64,000 nt of DNA from Mesorhizobium sp. L-2-11. Its GTDB lineage: Bacteria; Pseudomonadota; Alphaproteobacteria; Rhizobiales; Rhizobiaceae. This document shows positions 25,238 through 33,784 of this stretch, one piece after another. The notes beneath the pieces are model-generated. The model saw nothing but the letters and a program-made list of their open reading frames with translations, did no database searches and had not been told where the DNA came from. The stretch is from assembly GCF_016756595.1 (NCBI RefSeq), contig NZ_AP023257.1, forward strand, positions 1,517,001 to 1,581,000. Reading direction: 5' to 3'. Position numbers and translations under genes: made by a program. How positions within the stretch are numbered: the first letter of the stretch is position 1; each line of letters opens with the position of its first letter.

Positions 25238-27597
25238 GAAAAACCTCGTTGTATTGAGGCGCTGCCGCTGGTCGGTGCCGATATGGCGCCAGGCGGATGG
25301 GCAGGTGGTGACTCTGCGCGGAGATATTCGTGGATTGAAAACGAGAAGGTCGATCCAGGACCGACATTCGCCTCCGCCCAAAGCCGCCCGCCATGGCTTT
25401 CGACGATGGAACGACTGACGGACAGGCCCATTCCCATGCCCTCGGCTTTCGTCGTGTAGAAAGCATCGAAGAGCCGCTCCGCACCCTGAGCATCGAACCC
25501 GATTCCGGTATCCCGCACAAAAAGGTGCACCTTTCCGTCCTCCCCAAGCCGAGTGCCAAGCACGACAAGTCTTGGTCGATCGTCGACGGCGACCATCGCG
25601 TCGGATGCGTTGCGCAACAGGTTCATGATGACCTGTTGCAGTTGGACCCGATCGCCGCCGACGAGCGGGAGTCCGTCTGCAAGCTGGGTCTGAAGGAGCA
25701 CCTTGTTTCGCTGAAGGTCTCCCGAAAGCAATGCGACCACCTCTGCCGCCGCGTTGTTGAGATCGACCGGTTCAACAATCGTGGCCTTTTTGGCGAACAG
25801 AGCGCGAAGCCGGGCGATCACATCAGCCGCGCGGTTGCCATCCCTGATTGTGCGCCGCGCAGTTTCCCGCGCGCCGTCAACATTAGGCGGGTCGGCCGCC
25901 AGCATGCGAAGGCAGGTGCCGGCGTTGGTGACAATGCCCGAGAGCGGTTGGTTCACTTCGTGTGCAATCGACGCGGTCAACACGCCCAAGCTCATAGCCC
26001 GCGTAGCTTGTGCAAGTTCGGATCGGACTTTCTCCAGCGCCTCTTCGGAGCTCCGCCGTTGCGTGATGTCAAGAACCGCGCCAACATACTCGATGTGGCC
26101 GGAATCGTTGCGTGCGCGGTGGGCGATCAGGTGCAGGTGCTTGACCGACAGGTCGGGCAAGACAATCCGGTGCTGGTATTCAAAGTCGCCATCACCGCGC
26201 TGCGCCCGTTCAACCATGTCCCCCATCAGAGGCAGGTCTTCGGGATGAACTCGGCTGGCTATTCGTTCGAGCGTTACGAGCGTACCCGGCTCGAATTCGA
26301 AGATGCGGTAAAGAGGCTCGGACCAGGTGATCTTGCCCGTTGCGACTTGCCAGGACAAATTCCCCATGCGGGCCAGGTACTGACCCTCCGACAGGAATGC
26401 TTCGCTGCGCTTGAGCGCGTCTTCGGCACGCTTTCGCCCGTGGATGTCGGTATGCGTGCCGTACCATTTGACGATGTTTCCGGCTTCGTCGCGCAGGGGA
26501 TTGGCCCGAAACAGGAACCACCGATACTTGCCGTCGAAGCGGCGGAGGCGTGCTTCCGTTTCGCCCGACTTGCCTGACGCCAATATAGCCTCCCATGTGG
26601 CGGCAAGTCGGTCTACGTCGTCGGGATGGACAGCCGCAGTCAAGTCCCAATACTCGGACAACGGACCAGCCGGCTCCCAGTCCTTTGACTGGCCAATGGA
26701 GAGGCCCACGTAGTGGAGATAATGCTGGTTGAAGAAATCAGGTGACCCGTCAGGACGAGCCGACCATGCCATCACGGGTATGGTGTTGATGATGAGGCCA
26801 AGATCGTGCCTGCTCGCAAGCAGCGCCTCTTCGGCGCGCCTCTGGTCGTCAATGTCTATGCCGACCGAATACCAACGGATGACGCGTCCGTTTTCGTCGC
26901 GATGGGGCACACGGCGAGATGTGTGCCAGCGATATTGTCCATCGGCGCGCCTGACCCGCACGTCAATGGTAAGCGGCTCGCCGCTTTCCAGTGCAACTTT
27001 CCACGCCGCATCGTTCCGTTCTACATCATCCGGATAGAAATGCGGAAATGTCTTCCCAGATGGACCTGTCGCGTCCTCAAGTGTGAGGCCCATGTAGTCT
27101 TGCCACGTCCGGTTCACGAAAGTGCGCGTTCCGTCCGGACTGTATGTTGCAACGAATACGGGGATCGTATCGATCGTCTGCCGAATATCTCGTTCTGCGG
27201 CGGTTAGCCTCGCCTCGTCCTGCCGAAGCGTTTCTTCGGCGCGCTTCCTTTGATCGATGTCGGTGTTGATCGCATACCACTCGACGATACGACCGACATC
27301 GTCACGCATCGGACTGCAGTGGATCACGAACCATCGGTATTGCCCGTCGACGCGCCGCATGCGCGCTTCCATTTCGCCGGGTTCCCCGCAAGCCAGCATC
27401 GATCGCCAACTCTCGATCAGGTTCGGCAAGTCTTGCGGGTCGGTCGCAGCCTGCCACCCGGAGCGGCGGACCTGATCAAGATCGAGCCCCGTATATTCTG
27501 ACCAGCGTCGATTGACGAAGTCGACGTGCCCGTCCGGTTTCGCGGTCCATACCATCGCCGGAAGTGCATCCAAAACGCGGGTCTGTTCGATCTCCAT
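25234..27597 (-). CDS. Histidine kinase with four PAS domains
   Basis: 787 residues, no membrane segment. Four PAS/PAC units in a row cover about residues 6-120, 137-255, 265-395 and 410-535. Each of the first three ends in a W(Y/H)...TDI or GIDI plus RKRAE-type linker. The HisKA H-box is IAHEVNQPLSG near residue 555, and the HATPase has NLLRNASDA, DTGIGF and GMGMGLS (about 655-765). HEVNQPL is typical of the FixL-like cytoplasmic kinase group. No haem-binding His is evident from sequence alone, so the signal is unknown. ATG 27597 is chosen by domain start. It leads the operon with two response regulators. Confidence 0.9.
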   Translation of the reverse strand: MEIEQTRVLDALPAMVWTAKPDGHVDFVNRRWSEYTGLDLDQVRRSGWQAATDPQDLPNLIESWRSMLACGEPGEMEARMRRVDGQYRWFVIHCSPMRDDVGRIVEWYAINTDIDQRKRAEETLRQDEARLTAAERDIRQTIDTIPVFVATYSPDGTRTFVNRTWQDYMGLTLEDATGPSGKTFPHFYPDDVERNDAAWKVALESGEPLTIDVRVRRADGQYRWHTSRRVPHRDENGRVIRWYSVGIDIDDQRRAEEALLASRHDLGLIINTIPVMAWSARPDGSPDFFNQHYLHYVGLSIGQSKDWEPAGPLSEYWDLTAAVHPDDVDRLAATWEAILASGKSGETEARLRRFDGKYRWFLFRANPLRDEAGNIVKWYGTHTDIHGRKRAEDALKRSEAFLSEGQYLARMGNLSWQVATGKITWSEPLYRIFEFEPGTLVTLERIASRVHPEDLPLMGDMVERAQRGDGDFEYQHRIVLPDLSVKHLHLIAHRARNDSGHIEYVGAVLDITQRRSSEEALEKVRSELAQATRAMSLGVLTASIAHEVNQPLSGIVTNAGTCLRMLAADPPNVDGARETARRTIRDGNRAADVIARLRALFAKKATIVEPVDLNNAAAEVVALLSGDLQRNKVLLQTQLADGLPLVGGDRVQLQQVIMNLLRNASDAMVAVDDRPRLVVLGTRLGEDGKVHLFVRDTGIGFDAQGAERLFDAFYTTKAEGMGMGLSVSRSIVESHGGRLWAEANVGPGSTFSFSIHEYLRAESPPAHPPGAISAPTSGSASIQRGFS

Positions 27598-27708
27598 TGC
27601 GGTCCTTTCGCGGATATCGCGTGCGCGTGACAATGCGCCGGCGTGATCGCGGCGTCCATTGTGCCTTGGTGTCGGTTCGATGATGAGGCATCGCCGGGCC
27701 AATACAAA

Positions 27709-27723
27709 GGTATCGCCGATACC
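27709..27723. promoter_or_regulatory. Candidate operator between the kinase and the epoxide hydrolase genes
   Basis: GGTATCGCCGATACC is a perfect palindrome (6-base arms, 3-base centre) in the 201-base divergent region. It is 75 bases upstream of the hydrolase start and 111 bases upstream of the kinase start. It could be the site of the FixJ-type regulator encoded in the kinase operon; this is inferred from position only. Confidence 0.4.
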
Positions 27724-27798
27724 ATCGTGCAATAGCTTTGCCTCGCCTGACAGTCGATCTGTGTGCCGTCCAAAGCATCAGCAAACAGGGAGAATGTC

Positions 27799-29073
27799 AT
27801 GTCGGCACGATCACTTACTCGACGGCATCTACTTGCAGCGACAGCGGCAGCCGGGGCCATCGCGCTTCTTCCGGGAGCAGCGTTGGCAACGGGCGGCGGC
27901 AACTCGATCCGCCCGTTCACCGTCAACATCCCGCAGGAAGAGATTGACGAGCTTCGCCGGCGCATAATGGCGACACGCTGGCCGGACCAGGAGACCGTCG
28001 CCGATCGGTCGCAGGGCATTCAGCTCGCAAGATTGCAGGAGATCGTCCGTTACTGGGGAACCGAGCACGACTGGCGCAAGGCTGAGGCAAAGCTGAATGC
28101 CCTGCCGCAGTTCATGACCGAGATCGACGGGCTCGACATCCACTTCCTTCACGTTCGATCGAAGCAACCCAACGCCCTGCCGCTAATCATGACGCATGGT
28201 TGGCCCGGCTCCGTCTTCGAACTGATCCAGACGGTCGGCCCGCTCACGGACCCCACGCAGCATGGCGGCAGGCCTGAGGATGCCTTCGACCTGGTGCTGC
28301 CCTCGATGCCCGGCTACGGGTTCTCCGGCAAGCCGCGCGGCGTGGGCTGGAATCCAGACCGCATCGCAAGTGCCTGGGCCGAACTGATGCAGCGCCTGGG
28401 CTACGACCACTACGTTGCCCAGGGCGGCGACTGGGGCGCGCCCGTTTCAAGCGCGTTGGCACGCCAGGCGCCAAAGGGATTGCTTGGCATCCACATCAAC
28501 TTGCCGGCAACGATACCGGCGGACGCGGCCGCAGTGCTTGCCGCCGGCGGGCCGGCGCCAGCCAGCCTCACCGAGAAGGAAGGTGTGGCGTTCGGTTCGC
28601 TCGAAAACTTCTACAAGAAATATCGGGCCTACGCGGCAATGATGGGCACGCGGCCACAGGCAATTGGCTACGCATTGACGGATTCGCCGGCCGGGCTCGC
28701 CGGCTGGATGTACGACTACAACAACGGCGAACCCGAGCGCCTGCTCAGCAGGGACGAGATGCTGGATAACGTCACGCTGTACTGGCTGACGAACAGCGCG
28801 ACTTCGGCGGCGCGGCTCTACTGGGAGACGATGGGCCAGAGCGTGCTTCTCGCAGCGGCGCAGAAAACCTCCGATATCTCGCTCCCGGTCGCCATCTCGG
28901 TATTCCCCGAAGAGGTCTATCGAGCGCCCGAGACCTGGGCCCGGCGCGCCTATCCCAACCTGATCTACTTCAACGAAGTGAACAAGGGCGGACACTTCGC
29001 CGCCTGGGAGGAGCCGGAGCTCTTCTCGGCCGAACTGCGCGCCGCCTTCAGGTCTCTGCGGCCGGCACACTAA
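27799..29073 (+). CDS. Tat-exported epoxide hydrolase (EHN + alpha/beta hydrolase)
   Basis: 424 residues. A twin-arginine signal (SLTRRHLLAATAAAG, ending in ALATGGG) is followed by the epoxide-hydrolase N-terminal domain (IRPFTVNIPQEEIDELRRRI) and an alpha/beta hydrolase fold. The oxyanion segment is HGWPGSVFE, the nucleophile Asp is in GGDWGAPVSS and the His in KGGHFAAWEEPE. Family members open epoxides to diols; the substrate is unknown. ATG 27799 follows an AGGGAGAA ribosome site. It is the first of a plus-strand set (hydrolase, cupin, VOC, SDR, second hydrolase) divergent from the kinase operon. Confidence 0.88.
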   Translation: MSARSLTRRHLLAATAAAGAIALLPGAALATGGGNSIRPFTVNIPQEEIDELRRRIMATRWPDQETVADRSQGIQLARLQEIVRYWGTEHDWRKAEAKLNALPQFMTEIDGLDIHFLHVRSKQPNALPLIMTHGWPGSVFELIQTVGPLTDPTQHGGRPEDAFDLVLPSMPGYGFSGKPRGVGWNPDRIASAWAELMQRLGYDHYVAQGGDWGAPVSSALARQAPKGLLGIHINLPATIPADAAAVLAAGGPAPASLTEKEGVAFGSLENFYKKYRAYAAMMGTRPQAIGYALTDSPAGLAGWMYDYNNGEPERLLSRDEMLDNVTLYWLTNSATSAARLYWETMGQSVLLAAAQKTSDISLPVAISVFPEEVYRAPETWARRAYPNLIYFNEVNKGGHFAAWEEPELFSAELRAAFRSLRPAH

Positions 29074-29106
29074 TCCTCAAACCGCGAACGCCAAAGGAAA
29101 ATAGCC

Positions 29107-29517
29107 ATGAAAACGTTTCGAATGATCGCGGCGGCGACGCTTTTTGCCGGTGCTGTTCTCACGCCGCTGCTGGCGCAAACCGAAGAGGCACAATTGCTCG
29201 GTGTAGGGCGCACCGACTTGCTGCGGGCGGACCTCGGCATCCCCGGACGTGAAGTCATTCAGGTGCTTGTCGAATTCGCCCCGGGCGTGACGGCGCCTTG
29301 GCACGCGCATCCTGGCGAAGAGATCGCCTATGTCGTCGAGGGCCAGCTGGAGTACACGCTCCAGGGTAAGCCGCCGCTGACACTCAGCGCCGGCGATACG
29401 CTCTTTATCCCACAGGGAACAAGCCACACGGCCAAGAACGTGGGCAGCGGCAAAGCGCTCGAGCTCGCTACCTACATCGTCGAAAAAGGAAAGCCGCTCG
29501 TCGCGCTGGATGAATAA
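29107..29517 (+). CDS. Exported single-domain cupin
   Basis: 136 residues with a signal peptide (about residues 1-23, LLA-QTEE). One cupin barrel shows motif 1 metal ligands (WHAHPGEEIAYVVEG) and motif 2 (PQGTSHTAKN). It probably binds a metal in the periplasm. It starts 33 bases after the epoxide hydrolase stop, likely in the same transcript. Similar small cupins often accompany oxidative or detoxification genes; no reaction can be assigned. Confidence 0.8.
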   Translation: MKTFRMIAAATLFAGAVLTPLLAQTEEAQLLGVGRTDLLRADLGIPGREVIQVLVEFAPGVTAPWHAHPGEEIAYVVEGQLEYTLQGKPPLTLSAGDTLFIPQGTSHTAKNVGSGKALELATYIVEKGKPLVALDE

Positions 29518-29584
29518 CGCCTGGCAAGTAACGCCCAGCGAAGCATGCGCACGTCAACACAACCAAGGGAAATAGGAGACCATC

Positions 29585-30235
29585 ATGAACCACGCTGTTA
29601 TTGCAAGAGATGTCGCGTCCTCCACGCGAGCGACAGACATGAAGCTCGAGGTCGTCGTTATCCCAATCTCGAATGTCGAGCGCTCCAAGCGCTTCTATGG
29701 CGACCTGGGCTGGCGACTCGACGCCGACTTTGCCGTCGGGGACGACTTTCACGCCGTTCAGTTCACGCCCCCGGGTTCGCCGAGCTCGATTCACTTCGGC
29801 AAGGGGATCACGTCGGCCACGCCGGGATCGGCTCGAGGACTGTATCTGGTCGTGTCGGACATCGTCGAAGCGCGCGAAGAGCTCATCGCTCACGGTGCCG
29901 AAGTGAGCGAGATTTTCCACCGCGCCGGGCCTGGAAAGCCGGCCATCACAGGTCTGGATCCGGAACGCCGCAGTTACTTCACCTACGCCACGTTCAGTGA
30001 TCCGGACGGCAATGAGTGGCTGCTGCAGGAAGTCACTACCCGGTTTCCCGGCCGGATCGACACCAACACGACAAGTTACGCTTCTGAGGCCGATCTTGCC
30101 TCTGCGATGCGGCGGGCAGCTGAGGCCCATGGCGAGCACGAGAAGCGCAACGGCGGCCAACGCGATGAGAATTGGCCGGACTGGTACGCCAAGTACATGG
30201 TGGCGGAACAGGCCGGCAAGCCGCTGCCGCTCTAA
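29585..30235 (+). CDS. VOC-family (glyoxalase/bleomycin-resistance fold) protein
   Basis: 216 residues. The VOC fold begins near residue 20 (MKLEVVVIPISNVERSKRFY) with GWRLDADF and the C-terminal acidic ligand region FSDPDGNEWLLQEV near residue 140. A charged C-terminal tail of about 60 residues (EKRNGGQRDENWPDWYAKYM) follows and is longer than the simple family. The ribosome site AGGAGACCATC precedes ATG 29585; an alternative start is residue 19 (29639). It belongs to the hydrolase cluster, and a perfect hairpin lies just after it (30258-30279). Substrate unknown. Confidence 0.75.
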   Translation: MNHAVIARDVASSTRATDMKLEVVVIPISNVERSKRFYGDLGWRLDADFAVGDDFHAVQFTPPGSPSSIHFGKGITSATPGSARGLYLVVSDIVEAREELIAHGAEVSEIFHRAGPGKPAITGLDPERRSYFTYATFSDPDGNEWLLQEVTTRFPGRIDTNTTSYASEADLASAMRRAAEAHGEHEKRNGGQRDENWPDWYAKYMVAEQAGKPLPL

Positions 30236-30257
30236 GCAGCAACCCAAAATCGGGTGA

Positions 30258-30279
30258 GCGGGACGGGTCGCCGTCCCGC
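30258..30279 (+). terminator. Hairpin after the VOC gene
   Basis: Perfect 9-base stem GCGGGACGG / CCGTCCCGC with a 4-base loop in the VOC-SDR gap. No T-run follows, so termination may be weak or the hairpin may only stabilise RNA. Confidence 0.4.
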
Positions 30280-30368
30280 CGCCCAGCTCAACCGGCGATC
30301 CAAGCCTGGTTTGCCGCTGATGTTTTCACGCGCGCTGTTGCCGGCGCAATCGTATGGGAGAACGATCA

Positions 30369-31175
30369 ATGACGCATTCCAAAATGGGCATCGCGATGGT
30401 GACCGGCGCCTCCGCCGGGATTGGAGCGATCTACGCCGACCGGCTCGCGCGCCGCGGCTATGACCTCATTCTCGTGGCGCGCAGCCAGGAGAGGCTGGAC
30501 GAAGTGGCCAGGCGCATCGCCGGCTCAACGAATCGCAACGTCAGCGCCGTTGCGGCTGACCTCAACGACAAGGCGGATCTGGGCCGGATCGAGACCTTGC
30601 TCGGCGCCGATCCCGCCATCACGATGCTGGTCAATAACGCTGGCATCGGCGCCGTCGCGCCGCTCTTGGAATCCGACATCGACAAGATGCAAGCGATGAT
30701 CGGGCTCAACATCACGGCGTTGACCCGCTTGACTTATGCAGCGGCTCCGGCCTTTGTGGCGCGAGGCGGCGGCACAATCATCAACATCTCGTCAGCGGTC
30801 GCCATCGCGCCGGAAATCCTCAACGGCGTCTATGGCGCGACGAAAGCCTTTGTGCTCGCTTTCAGCCTGTCGCTCCACAAGGAGCTTGCGGACAAGAAGC
30901 TGCGCATCCAGGCGGTTCTGCCCGGCGCCATCGCCACCAATTTCTGGGACGTATCAGGAGGTTCACTCGACGATCTGCCGAGCAAGGCGATCATGCAGTC
31001 CGATGACCTCGTCGACGCGGCCCTTGCCGGCCTCGACCAGGGCGAGTTGGTGACTATTCCCTCGCTTCCCGACGTCGCCGACTGGCACGCCTATGAGGCG
31101 GCGCGGCAGAAACTCATCCCAAATCTTTCGCTCAACACCTCGCCAGCGCGGTACGGCATCGCCGTGGCCGCGTAA
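30369..31175 (+). CDS. Short-chain dehydrogenase/reductase
   Basis: 268 residues. The NAD(P) motif TGASAGIG is near residue 14, NNAG near residue 91, and the catalytic Ser (NISSAVA) and Tyr-Lys (YGATK) are in place. The sequence resembles the DltE/YqjQ-like general SDRs. ATG 30369 has GGGAGAA at suitable spacing, better than ATG 30354. It probably acts on a carbonyl or alcohol in the same route as the neighbouring hydrolases, but the substrate is unknown. Confidence 0.82.
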   Translation: MTHSKMGIAMVTGASAGIGAIYADRLARRGYDLILVARSQERLDEVARRIAGSTNRNVSAVAADLNDKADLGRIETLLGADPAITMLVNNAGIGAVAPLLESDIDKMQAMIGLNITALTRLTYAAAPAFVARGGGTIINISSAVAIAPEILNGVYGATKAFVLAFSLSLHKELADKKLRIQAVLPGAIATNFWDVSGGSLDDLPSKAIMQSDDLVDAALAGLDQGELVTIPSLPDVADWHAYEAARQKLIPNLSLNTSPARYGIAVAA

Positions 31176-31348
31176 CCAAGCGAAAACTCAATGGGTCAGC
31201 CTGAGTAAAGCGCCAGAGGACCTCCATGACGCCGAGCGGGTCGCAAACCAAGCATTCGCACCTATCACGGTCGACGTGTCCGATGTGACAGTCGACCGAA
31301 GATAATCTTCCACCAGGCACCATGCCTTATCAACGGGTACAAACCACT

Positions 31349-32401
31349 ATGACCGAACAGATCGACCTCCATCGGCGGCACCTTTTGGGCGTGGCCGTCA
31401 CCACCGTCGCGGCCGCTCAGTTTGCCATGACGGGCTCGGCATATGCGCAGTCCAGCATTACAAAACCGGACGCCAACACAATCGAACCAGAAGCGAACAC
31501 GTCGTTCGGTCCGTTGAAGCAGGTTAAAGCTGGCGTACTCGACATTGGATATGCCGAAGTCGGTCCTAGCAAAGGGTCGGTCGTCATCCTCCTGCATGGA
31601 TGGCCGTACGATATCCACACCTATGTCGACGTTGCGGCTATCTTGGCGTCGAGGGGCTTTCGCGTCATCGTCCCCTATCTGCGCGGCTACGGCTCGACGC
31701 AGTTTCTCTCCAGCGAAACACCGCGAAATGGCCAGCAGGCGGTGGTCGCCGTCGATGTCATCGCGCTGATGGATGCACTGCAGATCGATAAGGCGATTGT
31801 CGGCGGTTGCGACTGGGGCGCACGCACGGCCAACATCATTGCGGCACTGTGGCCGGAACGCTGCAAGGCCTTGGTTTCGGTCAGCGGCTACCTGATCGGC
31901 AGCCAGGAGGCCAACAAGATGCCTCTGCCGCCAAAGGCCGAGCTGCAGTGGTGGTACCAGTACTACTTCGCCACCGAACGCGGCCAGGCCGGCTACGAAA
32001 AGTACCGGTGGGATTTTGCCAAGCTGATCTGGCAGATTGCCTCGCCGCAGTGGAATTTCGACGATGCCACGTTCGAGCGCAGCGCCAGGGCCTTCGACAA
32101 TCCGGATCATGTGGCGGTCGTCATCCACAATTACCGCTGGCGGCTCGGCCTCGCAGAAGGCGAACCCCAATATGACGTTCTGGAGCAGCGGCTTGCAAAG
32201 GCGCCGGTGATCGGCGTGCCGACGATCACCCTTGAGGGGGACGCCAACGGCGCGCCGCATCCCGACCCCAGCGCCTACGCGAAGATGTTCTCCGGCAAAT
32301 ACGAGCACCGGCTCATATCCGGCGGCATAGGGCATAATCTTCCGCAAGAAGCCCCGCGGGCATTTGCAGACGCCATACTGGAGGTGGCGAGCCTGGCCTG
32401 A
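31349..32401 (+). CDS. Tat-exported alpha/beta hydrolase (epoxide hydrolase/dehalogenase type)
   Basis: 350 residues from ATG 31349 (an in-frame ATG at 31322 is possible). A twin-arginine-like signal HRRHLLGVAVTTVAAAQ is followed by the hydrolase core: HGWPYDIHTY, nucleophile Asp in GGCDWGARTANI, and the C-terminal His in GGIGHNLPQEAP. It belongs to the epoxide hydrolase A group, without the EHN domain of the 27.8 kb protein. The preceding gap 31176-31348 shows no gene. It is the second exported epoxide-hydrolase-like protein of this cluster, which suggests a shared extracytoplasmic substrate. Confidence 0.8.
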   Translation: MTEQIDLHRRHLLGVAVTTVAAAQFAMTGSAYAQSSITKPDANTIEPEANTSFGPLKQVKAGVLDIGYAEVGPSKGSVVILLHGWPYDIHTYVDVAAILASRGFRVIVPYLRGYGSTQFLSSETPRNGQQAVVAVDVIALMDALQIDKAIVGGCDWGARTANIIAALWPERCKALVSVSGYLIGSQEANKMPLPPKAELQWWYQYYFATERGQAGYEKYRWDFAKLIWQIASPQWNFDDATFERSARAFDNPDHVAVVIHNYRWRLGLAEGEPQYDVLEQRLAKAPVIGVPTITLEGDANGAPHPDPSAYAKMFSGKYEHRLISGGIGHNLPQEAPRAFADAILEVASLA

Positions 32402-32511
32402 GCAAATCGCCATACCGCGATACATGATCGAGGGTGCCAGGGCGAAACTGATGAAATCACAACCGCACCGAGCAACAGGCCGAGACCCGATCTCATCGAG
32501 CAGGATACGAA

Positions 32512-33546
32512 ATGAACACTGGCCGGGACCGCTTTCGTCGCCCTTTGCAGTGGCTCCTCGCACCCATTGTGGGGGCAGTAGCGGGCTTGGCCTACGCGCT
32601 GATGTTCGACGTCGAGGCCCTGCACTCCGCAGTCAGGGGCGTGTTCATCGGAACTCCTATTCTGTTGTATGAGCGCGGCGTTATCTTGCGCCGATGGCGC
32701 GATATCATCCGGCAAGCGGCAACGCCGGTCTTCGTCGTGGCTACGATCGCAACCTACGGTTTGATGATCTTGATCGGCAACGCCGCCGCCGGCACAGCGC
32801 TTCACCATCTCATCGGCTATATGAGCACCGCGCGGGAAGCCATGGTGATGTCGGAGTCCGGTCTTCTGTATTCACTCGGTGTCTCCACGCTCGTCGCATT
32901 CGTGTTCCGACTGCGTGACCTTATCGGGCCGAGCCTGTTCACCAGCCTGCTTCTTGGGCGCTATCATCGGCCCATCGAGGAGAAGCGCATCTTTCTGTTT
33001 CTCGATGTCAGCGGATCCACGCACTTCGCGGAGCGATACGGCGATCTGGAGACCCAGGCCTATCTCGGACAGATATTCAACGCACTTGCGTCTCCCGTTC
33101 GTCGCTCCCAGGGCTCTATTGACGACTATATCGGCGATATGGCGCTGGTCACCTGGCCCATGGATCGCGGCATGCGGGACGCCGCGTGTCTTCGTTGCGT
33201 CTTCGACTTCGCGGCGGCCATAAGGGATCAGGCGGCGGCGTGGCAAGCGCGTTTCGGGCAAGTGCCGGAGTTTCGCGCCGTCCTGCATTGCGGGTCGGTG
33301 GTAACGGCTGAGATTGGCCTTGAGCGACACAAGATCGCGTATTTCGGCGATGTCGTGAACACCACTGGACGTCTGGAGTCGCTATCCAAGGCTCTCGGTC
33401 AACCTATTCTGGTCTCCGCAGATCTTCTCGCCGGTATCCGTGTTCTACCTCCACATGTCGTCACGGAGAACCTCGGATTTCATGTGATTAGAGGCCGAGA
33501 TGAACCGCTTCAGATCTCAGCCGTAAGGCTAGCATCGGGAAGCTGA
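32512..33546 (+). CDS. Membrane-anchored adenylate/guanylate cyclase
   Basis: 344 residues. Hydrophobic helices lie at about 13-31, 71-90 and 117-133, and a class III cyclase domain at about 155-335. Metal-binding Asp165 (FLFLDVSGST) and Asp209 (YIGDMALVTW) are present, and the segment KIAYFGDVVNTTGRLE carries the usual substrate/transition-state region. It would make cyclic nucleotide at the inner membrane; no sensor domain other than the membrane part is seen. It is the last gene of module C, 110 bases after the second hydrolase, and the second cyclase gene in the islet. Confidence 0.82.
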   Translation: MNTGRDRFRRPLQWLLAPIVGAVAGLAYALMFDVEALHSAVRGVFIGTPILLYERGVILRRWRDIIRQAATPVFVVATIATYGLMILIGNAAAGTALHHLIGYMSTAREAMVMSESGLLYSLGVSTLVAFVFRLRDLIGPSLFTSLLLGRYHRPIEEKRIFLFLDVSGSTHFAERYGDLETQAYLGQIFNALASPVRRSQGSIDDYIGDMALVTWPMDRGMRDAACLRCVFDFAAAIRDQAAAWQARFGQVPEFRAVLHCGSVVTAEIGLERHKIAYFGDVVNTTGRLESLSKALGQPILVSADLLAGIRVLPPHVVTENLGFHVIRGRDEPLQISAVRLASGS

Positions 33547-33752
33547 TTGGAGTGGCGCCATCATCTCCGTGCATCCACCTATCTTCGATGCCCATTTTAC
33601 GGCAGTCGCCGTCACTCCTGTTCGCTTTTGAAGGTCCAGGTTTCGCAGCTGCCGGTTCGTTTTCGGCCCCAAGGCTGCCAGTCAGCAGCGCGCATTTTGC
33701 AGCCAAGTGGAATCACTTGGCGCCGCAGAAATGCGGCTAAGACAAATAGATG

Positions 33753-33784
33753 GAGCGGGAGTTCGATTTGAACATATCCCGCTC
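33753..33784 (-). terminator. Hairpin at the end of lacI
   Basis: GAGCGGGA / TCCCGCTC stem with a 16-base loop, overlapping the lacI stop. A copy accompanies the duplicated lacI end near 23692-23724. No clear T-run was seen, so termination strength is uncertain. Confidence 0.4.
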
